Under the pieces are notes generated by a model, which was not told where the DNA came from, searched no databases, and saw only the letters and a list, made by a program, of their open reading frames with translations. From contig DASXUX010000004.1 in assembly GCA_036504595.1 (NCBI GenBank), positions 62,001 through 126,000 on the forward strand: a stretch of DNA of 64,000 nucleotides. The letters run 5' to 3'. Positions 50,321-58,748 of this stretch are shown here, in pieces (the stretch's first letter is position 1; every line of letters begins with the position of its first letter). The DNA comes from DASXUX01 sp036504595. GTDB taxonomy: Bacteria; Planctomycetota; SZUA-567; H5-PLA8. The position numbers were made by a program, and so were the translations under genes.

Positions 50321-51505
50321 TTACAACAGCCTTTCCGACACAATCACCAGATCCCCGTCTTCCAGGTCCAGATCCTGAGCCGTCCCTTCTTTCGCGATAA
50401 CGCTTACGTCCACGCGCTGCGGCTTGTTCGGCTCCGCCGCGCGAATCACCGTCACGGCCGATTGCTTTGCGAAATCAGCGAACCCGCCCGCCAGCGCCAG
50501 CGCCCGCGTCAGCTTCATTTTGTCACCTTGCAGCGGATACACCCCCGGAGCCCTCACGCGCCCTAGCACTGAGACCCCTCCGGCGCTGGAGGCCACCACG
50601 ATGTCGCCGTTCTGAAGAATCGGATCGACGGCCGCCGGTCCTTCCGGCGCTGAAGGCCGCTGCTCTTTCGTCGCGCGCGTCGAAATGTCGAGATTGACCG
50701 ACAGCACTTCGCGTGAGCCATCTTTCGCGGTGCGGATGATCCGCACATCCCTCCGGTTGGCCGCCGCCTTCAGTCCGCCCGAACCGAAGAGCACTCGCGT
50801 CAGCGTCGCCGGCTGCCCGAAGGGAATACCCAGCTCGCGCCGGCTGAACGAACCCCCTTTGGCGACCTCGCCCGCGACGATAAATACATCGCCGCGCGGA
50901 ATCGTGACCACCGCCCCCGGTTGCAGCAGCGGCCCCAGGTCGGTATTCCCCGGCATGCTGAACCGAGACGCGTTGAACGTCACGGATACCGCCTTGCCTT
51001 CGAGCGTCGTCTGAACGATCTCGATCTGTGTTGGGTCAGCGTCCGGCAGCAAGCCTTCCGCCGCGGCCAACGCGCCCGCCAGGCTCAGGCTGGATCCCGG
51101 CGGCACCACGATGGCCTGCGGCTTCTTGATCTCGCCATCGACATACACTTTGTGCGGCGGAATCTCCAACAGGGCCAGCGCGGCGTAGATCTGCCGTGCC
51201 GGTGATTGCTTCGTCAATTCCTCGTTGATCAGCTTCTGCGCTTCGGTGAGCGTCTTCCCCTTTAAGTTGATCGTGTTGCCCGTCGGCAACGATATCCATC
51301 CGTCCGCCAGCACAAGCTGTTCGATCGACTCGCCCACCGCCGCCGGCACGAACAACTTCACCCGCTCCCCACCCCGAAAACGATAGGCATCCGCCGCTTC
51401 TTGAGCGACAGCGCCGGCGGCGAACGTGAGAACGAGTAGGCAGTAGGCAGCGGCAGTAAGCAGGAACGGATTGTTGCGGAGACGCGGACATGGCGGTGCG
51501 TGCAA
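50321..51505 (-). CDS. Polysaccharide export protein, Wza-like with SLBB domains
   Basis: The protein of about 394 residues is the outer-membrane polysaccharide exporter type. A signal peptide (NNPFLLTAAAYCLLVLTFAA) is followed by an export domain (YRFRGGERVKLFVPAAVGES, LKGKTLTEAQKLINEEL) and at least two SLBB-like units (VFIVAGEVAKGGSF, SVLGRVRAPGVYPLQGDKMKLTRALALAGGF). The start is uncertain: no ATG lies before the signal peptide, TTG 51505 is suggested, and the longer frame runs through repeats and into the barrel gene. The hydrophobic core of the signal peptide is itself encoded by CTGCC/CTACT tandem words. Confidence 0.85.
   Translation of the reverse strand: MHAPPCPRLRNNPFLLTAAAYCLLVLTFAAGAVAQEAADAYRFRGGERVKLFVPAAVGESIEQLVLADGWISLPTGNTINLKGKTLTEAQKLINEELTKQSPARQIYAALALLEIPPHKVYVDGEIKKPQAIVVPPGSSLSLAGALAAAEGLLPDADPTQIEIVQTTLEGKAVSVTFNASRFSMPGNTDLGPLLQPGAVVTIPRGDVFIVAGEVAKGGSFSRRELGIPFGQPATLTRVLFGSGGLKAAANRRDVRIIRTAKDGSREVLSVNLDISTRATKEQRPSAPEGPAAVDPILQNGDIVVASSAGGVSVLGRVRAPGVYPLQGDKMKLTRALALAGGFADFAKQSAVTVIRAAEPNKPQRVDVSVIAKEGTAQDLDLEDGDLVIVSERLL
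51431..51468. repeat. GTAGGCAGTAGGCAGCGGCAG tandem-word repeat
   Basis: GTAGGCAGTAGGCAGCGGCA, then GTAAGCAGG, inside the signal-peptide codons of the Wza-like gene. Similar CTGCC words recur in the Wzy-like gene near 56425-56455. Confidence 0.6.
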
Positions 51506-51588
51506 GCCCTCAAGGCATGTATTAGGCGAAGCACATTCCTTGCGTCTCTGCTTCTGGCTAATGTCGCGGCGACCGCACGCCAAGAGCC

Positions 51589-51602
51589 AAGAGCCAAGAG
51601 GC
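51589..51602. repeat. CCAAGAGCCAAGAG tandem-word repeat
   Basis: Short direct words CCAAGAGCCAAGAG upstream of the Wza-like gene. Longer relatives form the N-terminal codons of the HEAT protein at 60099-60134. Confidence 0.6.
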
Positions 51603-51702
51603 AGGATCGAACGATTGCCACCCTGCCAGTGACTTTGCATACGCACACCTGTCGATCTGCCACGTCCGTCCCCGCTCATCTGCCGCCCCTCTATACAGTC
51701 AT

Positions 51703-52917
51703 CTACCACGCCAAGCGGACCCCTACGCGCACGTCGTCTGCCGCAAAGCTGCCGCTCCCTGACGAGAACTGCCGTTCGCTCCGAGTAAAGCCCCATGTTG
51801 CGGAGGCAAACCGAGTCAGCTTGTACTCGAACGCCGCATTATACGCCAAAGTGACATCGCGGAGACCGTTTTTGTGCTCGCTGTCATTGCGTACGTAACC
51901 CGCCGTCAGTTTCCCGCGCCGAGTCAACGCGACCATCACCGATGCATTGACGATCGTATCCGTGCTCGTCCCCGTCAGCACTCCTTCCACAAACTGCCGT
52001 GAGACCTCCAGCGTCGCGCCCAACCGCGTGTGCGGCGCATACGCCAGCTTCAAAGTCGTCACCGGTCCGCCGTCACTTTGGTGAACGGGCGTGAATTCCA
52101 CCCGCCGGTAGCCTGCGCTCAAAGAGTAATCCAGCCTGCTGTACGTGCCGCGAATTCCGGCCAGCCATGTCTGCGTGGTAAAATCTTCAACGGGAATCGC
52201 GCGCAACATGCTGACAACGCTGTAGTTGCCAAACAGGATTGTCCGCCGCGGCAATAGTGCGTATGACGCCTCAAGTTCGCCCGTGTGCGTCTGATAGTCC
52301 TGTGTGGAGTTTCTGCGCGCAAAGTAGTCTACGAACGAATAAGCATACCGCCCGCTGATCGCGAACCGGTTGTACTCGTATTGCGTGCGAAACGCCGCGG
52401 TATCTGTGTCGTAGCGGCTGAAGAAAAGCACTTCCCGCTCCAGAGCGTTCTGGTTGACGGTCTGTGCGTAAGTGTCCGTCAGCAGGAACTCCAGACCCTC
52501 GACAAGAATGTTGCGGACGCGCGTCTCGGTCGTCGCTCGGTGGCTGGCGTAATCGCGCGCCGTGTTCTGTAAATAGTCGTGCCAGCCGAAGTCGTACTTG
52601 AGCATGAACTGCCGCGTTTCGCTCGGTTTCAAGTTCAGCTCGATACCCGTGCCATACTCCGAGACTAAATCCTGCTGCGGGCTCACCGGCGAACGCGTCG
52701 AGTTATCCGTGTACGTCAGATCGTACGTGAAGGTCGGCAGTAGTTTGAGATGACCCCAATTGAAGCCCCGCCGCTGAAAGGGGTCGCTTTCTGGCGCGGA
52801 AGTGTCCGTCAGAGGGCTGCGCCTCGGATACGGATTGGTTTCCTCCGTCGAGGTTTCGGCCAGAGCTGCGCATGAGCACACAGTCAGCACCAGCGAAATG
52901 CAACACCAGCCCCTCAA
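51703..52917 (-). CDS. Outer-membrane beta-barrel protein of the exopolysaccharide cluster
   Basis: The 404-residue protein has a signal (SLVLTVCSCAALAE) followed by many alternating aromatic strands (LLPTFTYDLTYTDNST, RFAISGRYAYSFVDYFARRN, LKLAYAPHTRLGATLEVSRQ) and a C-terminal ending VRVGVRLAW, a typical barrel end for insertion. Position between the Wzc-like and Wza-like genes suggests a role like EpsL-type barrels in polysaccharide passage. The proposed start is TTG 52917 behind GAGGAGGGGGAGC, overlapping by 35 bases the end of the kinase gene; longer frames run into that gene. Confidence 0.75.
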   Translation of the reverse strand: MRGWCCISLVLTVCSCAALAETSTEETNPYPRRSPLTDTSAPESDPFQRRGFNWGHLKLLPTFTYDLTYTDNSTRSPVSPQQDLVSEYGTGIELNLKPSETRQFMLKYDFGWHDYLQNTARDYASHRATTETRVRNILVEGLEFLLTDTYAQTVNQNALEREVLFFSRYDTDTAAFRTQYEYNRFAISGRYAYSFVDYFARRNSTQDYQTHTGELEASYALLPRRTILFGNYSVVSMLRAIPVEDFTTQTWLAGIRGTYSRLDYSLSAGYRRVEFTPVHQSDGGPVTTLKLAYAPHTRLGATLEVSRQFVEGVLTGTSTDTIVNASVMVALTRRGKLTAGYVRNDSEHKNGLRDVTLAYNAAFEYKLTRFASATWGFTRSERQFSSGSGSFAADDVRVGVRLAW

Positions 52918-52951
52918 GCCCCTTGCTCCCCCTCCTCGTCCCGCCACTCCG

Positions 52952-55066
52952 TCACTCGTTCTCCGGCTCGCCCTCTCGGCTCGCCGGCTTCGCGCCCTGC
53001 GCGTCCGCCGAACGGCGTTTCTGGCCGTAGCCGTAACCGTACCCATAGCCGTAATTGTAGTCGTAGCCGTAACCATACGAGTCTGATGCCGCATCGGCCG
53101 AATCCACGCCGTTCACCACGAACGAAAGCTGTTTCACGTTCGCAGCGTACAAACTCGCGGCCGCGCGCTCCACCTGAGCCATACGTGCATGGCGGCTGCG
53201 CGCAACCACAATCGTCACGTCGCACAGGTGCCCAATCACGCAGGCGTCGGGCACGGCCAGCACTGGCGGCGTGTCGAAGAGCAGGACATCGTACTGCGTC
53301 TTCATCATTCCCAGGATCTGTTCGAATCCTTCCGGGCTCAGCGACTCAGGGTTCGTATAAGAATGCTCCGCGACCGGCAGCAGCGCATAGCCCGGCGTCA
53401 CGCCGTTGATCGTGTAGCTCGGCGACCACTTCCCGCTCGCGATGGCTTCGCGCAATCCAATCTTGCTTCGGCATTTGAATGCCTTGCTCAACGACCCCTT
53501 GCGCAAGTCGGCATCGACCACCAGCACTTTCCGGCCCAGGCTGGCGAACAGAATCGCGAGATTAGACGCCAGGAACGATTTACCTTCGCTCGGCATCGCG
53601 CTGGTCACAGTGATGATCAGCGGCTGGCCGGTCCGGTGCGCGCCGTGAGTCACCTCCAGTCCGATGTGAATGTTGCGGATCGCATCCACCACGCTGGAAT
53701 TCGCTTGCCGCTGAGCCAGCAGGTATCCGTCCGCATCGGCCAGCGTGCGCTCAAAGATCGGAATCACACCCAGCGGCGCGACATCCAAGCGCCGCTCCAG
53801 ATCCCGGCCGCTGCGCACCGTATCATCCAGTTTCTCAAGCACATAAGCGAACGCCAGCGCCGCCAGCGAGGCCAGCAGGAAACCAAAGATCAGGTTCTGC
53901 CGCCAGTTCGGCTTGTACGGCAGCAAGCTCGCCTCGGCTGCGTCCCACGCTTTGGCGTTCGAAGACATTTCAACGTTGTTCTTCAACTCGGCCGACTTGG
54001 CCTTCCACGCCTCATACAAGTGTTGCGCCATCTCCGAGTCATGGCTCAACTTCGTGAACTCAATGCCCTTAGCCTTCAGTTCTTCGACCTTCTTCTCCGC
54101 CTCATCACAAAGTTTCTGCAGGCCGTCCCGCTCTGTTTTCACCTGCGCGTACTGCACCTGCACTTGTTTCGCCAGCGCTTCGCCCGCTTGCTGCAAGTCC
54201 CCCTGAGCCGCGCTCAGGCGCTGCTCGGCGGCTTTGACCTCGGGTGAGTCTGCCTTGAACTTCTCGCGAATTTCATGCAGATGTGACTGGCATATCTCGC
54301 GTTGCTTGATGGCGCTCTGGATCATCAGGTCTTCTTTGGCGCGAGGCGTATCCAGTGCGGCGGTCGCTCCTTTGGCCAGCATCTGCTGTTCGGCTTCGAG
54401 CCGGCCCAAGTCAATGTTTTTCTCCGTGAGTTTTGCGCTCAGATCTTCAAAGCGCTTCCACACCGGACTGGTGCCGAATTCCTTGGCGTCCAGGAAATTG
54501 TTCTCCGCCTGGAATTTGTGAAGCGTCTGGAGCCTCTTCAGCCAGTCTTGTCGCCATTCCTCCAATGAGGAGGCCATCTGCGTGCGCGGCTCTTTCGAGC
54601 GCTCCTTCATCTCCTTGATGAAGGCTTCCGACCACGCGTTGGCGAGCTTCTGGGCCCGCTCCGGCGACAAGTCCGCCACATGCAGATAAAGGAGCTGGCC
54701 ATCGACGCGCGTCTCGAAGTTAAGCGGAATGGCGCCGTCCGGCCCGCCTTCCAGCGGTTCGCCGACCAGATCGAAGGTGCGCCGCAGCACCGGCCGGCTT
54801 TGCGCCAGAACGCGCTGTGCTTTGGTAATGTCCTGAATGTACGAGAGGCCCGGTTCATCGGCGCCGCCATACGAAAGACGGCTGTAATTCTCGATCAAAA
54901 CGCTCGACGTGCTGCGATACAGCACCGGCAGCGAATAGGTGTACCCCGCCGTCAGCGCCATCCCGACGACGATGATGCACAGCCCCATCAGCTTATGCCG
55001 CACCAGAGCGCGCAACATCTCGCTCTTGTTCAGTGATTCAAGAATTCCCGCCGACGAACGCGCCAT
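52952..55066 (-). CDS. Wzc-like exopolysaccharide chain-length regulator and BY-kinase
   Basis: The 704-residue inner-membrane protein has two membrane helices (about 25-45 and 395-420) bracketing a long coiled-coil Wzz domain. The cytoplasmic BY-kinase has Walker A SAMPSEGKS (about 489-497), Walker A' VLVVDADLRKGS (514-525) and Walker B VLLFDTPPV. A nine-tyrosine run (YGYGYDYNYGYGYGYGYG at about 664-681) is the expected autophosphorylation cluster. It drives polymer length and export with the neighbouring Wza-like and Wzy-like proteins. ATG 55066 was chosen; a short frame upstream lies in repeat sequence. Confidence 0.92.
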   Translation of the reverse strand: MARSSAGILESLNKSEMLRALVRHKLMGLCIIVVGMALTAGYTYSLPVLYRSTSSVLIENYSRLSYGGADEPGLSYIQDITKAQRVLAQSRPVLRRTFDLVGEPLEGGPDGAIPLNFETRVDGQLLYLHVADLSPERAQKLANAWSEAFIKEMKERSKEPRTQMASSLEEWRQDWLKRLQTLHKFQAENNFLDAKEFGTSPVWKRFEDLSAKLTEKNIDLGRLEAEQQMLAKGATAALDTPRAKEDLMIQSAIKQREICQSHLHEIREKFKADSPEVKAAEQRLSAAQGDLQQAGEALAKQVQVQYAQVKTERDGLQKLCDEAEKKVEELKAKGIEFTKLSHDSEMAQHLYEAWKAKSAELKNNVEMSSNAKAWDAAEASLLPYKPNWRQNLIFGFLLASLAALAFAYVLEKLDDTVRSGRDLERRLDVAPLGVIPIFERTLADADGYLLAQRQANSSVVDAIRNIHIGLEVTHGAHRTGQPLIITVTSAMPSEGKSFLASNLAILFASLGRKVLVVDADLRKGSLSKAFKCRSKIGLREAIASGKWSPSYTINGVTPGYALLPVAEHSYTNPESLSPEGFEQILGMMKTQYDVLLFDTPPVLAVPDACVIGHLCDVTIVVARSRHARMAQVERAAASLYAANVKQLSFVVNGVDSADAASDSYGYGYDYNYGYGYGYGYGQKRRSADAQGAKPASREGEPENE

Positions 55067-55190
55067 CGCTTCAGTTTCCTGCCCTTTGCCTGCTCCGCAA
55101 CGCAAAGCCGCTCAGATCGAACAAAACGCACGGTAATTCAACTTAAGAAACTCTGCGTTCTCCTCGCCCTCTGCGTCTCTGCGTTGAAGC

Positions 55191-57872
55191 TTACCGCTCC
55201 GGCACGCGCTGAGCGCTCATCTTGCTCACACGCGCTTCAAAATCCTTATACCACGTCTTCCACTGCTCTGAAAACCGCTCGCGGTCCCACACTCTCCGGG
55301 CGCGAGATTCCGCCACCGCCACATCCCCGCTTGCCAGAGCCAACTCGGCCCACTGAGCCCCCAGGTCCGGCGAACGGCTCGCCAGCGGCTCTAGAATGCT
55401 ATCCGCCACCGCATAGCGATGGCTGCTGATCATCTTTTTCGCCAGAACCCCGGCCAGCAGTGGATATTTGATCAGTTCAGGCAACACCGCGCCAGCCAAA
55501 GATTCGCAAATCGGCGGATCGAGCGCTCCCGAACGCTCCGCCAGCCACCCGTCCACCGCCTCGCGTTCCTCCCGTCCAGACAGACTCAACGCCTGAGTCC
55601 ACTCCCGCAGCCCATTCTCCGGTTCCGCGCGCTGAAAATATAGCGCGCCGCGAACGCTGTGGAGCCAGCGGCGCCCGCCCATGGATTCAGGTGCTGCAGC
55701 CGGCAATTCGCGGTCCGCCAAATCCCACTGCCCCCGTTCGCAGTAGAACCTCGCTCGGCGCAATCTCGGCTCGGGCTCATCCCCCGGCCAAAGAGCGACA
55801 ATGTCCGAACTCAGACATCCCGCCATCTCCATCGTTTGGATCAACTCGGGTTCCCGAGCCGGCGCAGACGCCAGCACACACCGAAAACTCTCCGCCGCGC
55901 GCTTCAGTCCCCACTGCCGCAGCGGCTCTCCTGGAGCGTTATTCAACACGCCCGCCTTAAGATAGAAGCGCCCGTTCTGCTCACGCAGACTCGGATTGTT
56001 AGGAAATAGCTGGGTCGCCAACTCCCGCAGATCCGTAGCCTGCGCCATCTCGCCGCTCTGCTCGCAAATGGACGCTTGCAGCCACGGGAACCGGTAGTCC
56101 CGCGGCTGCATTTCCGTCGCCGCGCGAATGTGCACCCTCGCCAGGTCCAATCGCGAGCGATCCTGCGCCGAAGTTGCCAGCGCCGCCGCCGCCAGCCTGA
56201 ACCGCAATTCGGGATCTCTGCCGTCGAACTGCACCGCCCGCTGCCATCCATCCAAATTCTGCATCCCCGACGGCGGACTATAGATGAGCCCCGCCCAAGG
56301 ACTCACTGCGTAGGCGGCACTATTTCGCCCTACGACAAATGCTATCACCAGTAGCACCACGGCCGTCGCCGTTGTTAGCACCGCACGCACCAGTCGGCGC
56401 AGGCTCAAGACGCGCCATTGCAGCGCGCCTGCTGCCTCCTGCCCGTTGCCTGCTCGTTCTCCCCCTGCTTCCCAACTTTCCCCCGCGTCCGCGGCACGCC
56501 GTTGCCCGCCGTCCCCCCGTCTCCCCGTCTCCCCGTCTCGTGGCCTTCCCGCACAGAGCGCCCCTGCCAGAAAGAACACCAGCATCGCCGTCGCCGGCTC
56601 GCGCAGCGGAAAATCGCCCAACGAACAGATCAACACGACCAGAATCCCCGCCGCCGGCAGCAGCCGCAGCAAACGCTCCGACTCCTCCGCCTCAGCCTTG
56701 ATTCGCCGCCAACACGCCATCAGCCACGTGGCGGTCAGCGCCAAAGCAAAGAACAGGGTGGGGAAGCCCGCTTCAATCGCCAGTTGCAGCCAGTCGCAAT
56801 GCAGTTCACGCCACCGCCCCGGTAAATTCGCCGGCTGCACCGCCGTGAAACGGGTCTCAAAGGAGCCCAGCCCCGTTCCGAACCAGGGCTGCTGGCTCAG
56901 CAGCGGCAGCGCCGCGCGAATAACCGGCAAACGGTTCTCCGCAAGATCAATCTGCACGAACCGGCTATGCAGTTGCGTCGCTCCGACCATGAAACACCAG
57001 ATCAGCCAGCCACAAATCACCATGATTGGCAGAGCCAGCAGGGTCAGCCGCTGCATCCGCGCGACCGCCGATTCTTCCACCCGCGCTTCGTCCAACACCT
57101 TTGGCCGCATAATCAGCCAGCCTGTCGCCGCCAGCCCCAGCGCAATCGCGGTCGCAATAATCGTCAGCCGGCTGAGCGTCAGGGCGATGCTCAAGCTGAT
57201 CACCGCCAGCGCCAGGCCGGAGAAGACCAGCCAGAGTCTCTGTGAAAGACTCCGCGCCTCTCGCCGCCGCAAGAGATCGAGAAACAGCGCACACGCACAC
57301 ATCCAGCACACCGAAAGCAGCACCGCAAAGCGGTTCGCGTTCGTGTAGAGTCCGCTCGGCCGCTGCGGGTCGCCATGAAAGCCGGCCAGTTGCTTGACGT
57401 CCCAGCCCGCCCATTCCGCCAGCGCAAACCCCGAAAGGACCAGCGCAGACAGCATCAGCGCGCCGAGCACTTTGCGGAAGGACTCCGTCGCACGCCCCGC
57501 TCGCACGCCCAAACTCGCCGCTGCAAGAAACGCGACCGCATAGGCGATCTGAAGCTGGCTCGACCACCTCGGAGCATGCTGCGCGAACACGATCCACAGC
57601 CACACAACCAGCAGCCCCGCCGCCAATCGCAGCGCCCACGGGACCGCCAGCCAGCTTATGCCACTCAGCAGCGAGCACGGTATCTGTATGGCCGCGAGCA
57701 CCAGGATCGCCGCCAGCAGAAACCCGCTCGCCCACGGCGGCTGGCACCCATAGCACATCGGCGCCGCGCAGATCACCACCAGCGCCGCGGCACTGATCAC
57801 ACCCGTAAACTTATCCAGTGGTGCCGGCATAAAGTCCCAGACTCGGCCAAAACCCGACCCGGTAGCCTCCAT
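55191..57872 (-). CDS. O-antigen ligase/polymerase (Wzy-like) with C-terminal TPR-like region
   Basis: The 893-residue membrane protein has about 12 helices (residues 20-440 and 495-510). The Wzy_C segment runs from LPVIRAALPLLSQQPWFGTGLGSFE to HCDWLQLAIEAGFP. A hydrophilic loop at 442-486 (RPRDGETGRRGDGGQRRAADAG) is built from repeat words (CCCCGTCTCCCCGTCTCC and CTGCC words). From about 560 a soluble helical TPR-like region follows (WLQASICEQSGEMAQATDLRELA, YFQRAEPENGLREWTQAL). It heads the exopolysaccharide gene group; the downstream gap to the kinase gene is 124 bases. The ATG at 57872 lacks a clear ribosome site; ATG 57830 (MPAPLDKF) is an alternative. Confidence 0.83.
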   Translation of the reverse strand: MEATGSGFGRVWDFMPAPLDKFTGVISAAALVVICAAPMCYGCQPPWASGFLLAAILVLAAIQIPCSLLSGISWLAVPWALRLAAGLLVVWLWIVFAQHAPRWSSQLQIAYAVAFLAAASLGVRAGRATESFRKVLGALMLSALVLSGFALAEWAGWDVKQLAGFHGDPQRPSGLYTNANRFAVLLSVCWMCACALFLDLLRRREARSLSQRLWLVFSGLALAVISLSIALTLSRLTIIATAIALGLAATGWLIMRPKVLDEARVEESAVARMQRLTLLALPIMVICGWLIWCFMVGATQLHSRFVQIDLAENRLPVIRAALPLLSQQPWFGTGLGSFETRFTAVQPANLPGRWRELHCDWLQLAIEAGFPTLFFALALTATWLMACWRRIKAEAEESERLLRLLPAAGILVVLICSLGDFPLREPATAMLVFFLAGALCAGRPRDGETGRRGDGGQRRAADAGESWEAGGERAGNGQEAAGALQWRVLSLRRLVRAVLTTATAVVLLVIAFVVGRNSAAYAVSPWAGLIYSPPSGMQNLDGWQRAVQFDGRDPELRFRLAAAALATSAQDRSRLDLARVHIRAATEMQPRDYRFPWLQASICEQSGEMAQATDLRELATQLFPNNPSLREQNGRFYLKAGVLNNAPGEPLRQWGLKRAAESFRCVLASAPAREPELIQTMEMAGCLSSDIVALWPGDEPEPRLRRARFYCERGQWDLADRELPAAAPESMGGRRWLHSVRGALYFQRAEPENGLREWTQALSLSGREEREAVDGWLAERSGALDPPICESLAGAVLPELIKYPLLAGVLAKKMISSHRYAVADSILEPLASRSPDLGAQWAELALASGDVAVAESRARRVWDRERFSEQWKTWYKDFEARVSKMSAQRVPER
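56425..56545. repeat. Tandem-word repeats inside the Wzy-like gene
   Basis: Two repeat types are translated in one loop: CTGCCTCCTGCCCGTTGCCT words (about 56425-56455) and CCCCGTCTCCCCGTCTCCCC words (about 56509-56545). The latter is the inverse of the intergenic repeat at 14812-14846. Confidence 0.75.
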
Positions 57873-57980
57873 ATATTAAGGCTTCGCCGTCACCCCGACA
57901 CGGGCGTTTTCTTTTTTGTGTTATTCAATTCGGTTTGACGGCAACTGTCGAGTTGGGACCGCGCTGATGCCCTGTCGCCG

Positions 57981-58148
57981 CTATTTCTGTTTCCCGCGAC
58001 GGCGTTTGCCGAGATTCACAACCTTGTGCCCGCTGGTCTTCTGGCGCTTTCTAGCGTCGCGCACGATCGCGTCGAGGTCATAGTTAAAACGGGCAGCCAG
58101 TTCGTCTCGAATCCGGCGCACTTCCGCTACAATCGGATCTTCAAGCAT
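57981..58148 (-). CDS. Small antitoxin-like partner of PIN toxin
   Basis: The 55-residue protein MLEDPIVAEVRRIRDELAAR, then FNYDLDAIVRDARKRQKTSG with a basic tail, matches a short family usually encoded right after a PIN-domain toxin. Its start lies inside the end of the toxin frame (58141). The partner toxin is broken here, so this gene is orphaned. It is too short for most gene finders. Confidence 0.7.
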   Translation of the reverse strand: MLEDPIVAEVRRIRDELAARFNYDLDAIVRDARKRQKTSGHKVVNLGKRRRGKQK

Positions 58149-58549
58149 GGTCGTCGTTCCCCATCAGCTCATCGGGTGTGCAGATCACCGGCGGGACGTA
58201 GCCAGAGGTGCGTATAATCTCGCGCACAGTCTCTATTCTCTCCGCATTTGCAATGTGCGCACAGTTCCATGTCATCAGAAAATCGATGCCATGGAACGCT
58301 GCGGTTGCGACGTGAAGCGAGTCAGCAATAGCCTTAATAGGCATAGCCCTTCCGCGAAGCAAACTTGCCGCTAAGCGCTTCACCTCGCCATTGGCGCCAA
58401 CAGCGGCAAGCCCTCCAGCGCCCGCAGGCGTCCCACCACTCCCGCGTAACCTCCTGCTTAGCCGCTGTGACCAGATCCCGACTCGGTCGTCCCGTTAAAT
58501 AGCTGACAACCGTGGTTTCGACATAAAGGCTTGGCTTTGGCTTAGGCAT
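58141..58549 (-). pseudogene. Decayed VapC-like PIN-domain toxin
   Basis: The N-terminal piece starts MPKPKPSLYVETTVVSYLTG and runs to EVTREWWDA with GGGAGG upstream. The C-terminal piece (KRLAASLLRGRAMPIKAIAD, SLHVATAAFHGIDFLMTWNC, YVPPVICTPDELM) is in another frame. Between them a section of about 30 residues is missing near 58428-58432, and one base appears lost near 58390, where LEGLPLLAP should continue into NGEVKRL. The intact relatives are about 160 residues. The catalytic acidic residues in the missing part are gone, so the toxin should be inactive. Confidence 0.75.
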
Positions 58550-58662
58550 ACGCCTCCCTTCATCTACCTTAATGCTGCAGTCATTTGGGTCAAGGCACTC
58601 GCGTCATCGGCGTCTTTCCGCTTCCCATCGTCTGCGTTCATCCGCGGCTGCCGTTGCTCCGT

Positions 58663-58695
58663 TAATCCGCAATCCGAATTCCGCATTCCGCAATC
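58663..58695. repeat. Tandem-word repeat (ATTGCGGAAT family, inverted)
   Basis: TTAATCCGCAATCCGAATTC, then CGCATTCCGCAATC. This is the inverse form of the words at 10351-10373 and 46142-46176, upstream of the second oxidoreductase gene. Confidence 0.7.
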
Positions 58696-58748
58696 AGAGG
58701 GTGTATGTGTAGCTATACGTTTCCAGCACCCGGACGGAGGCCCTCATC

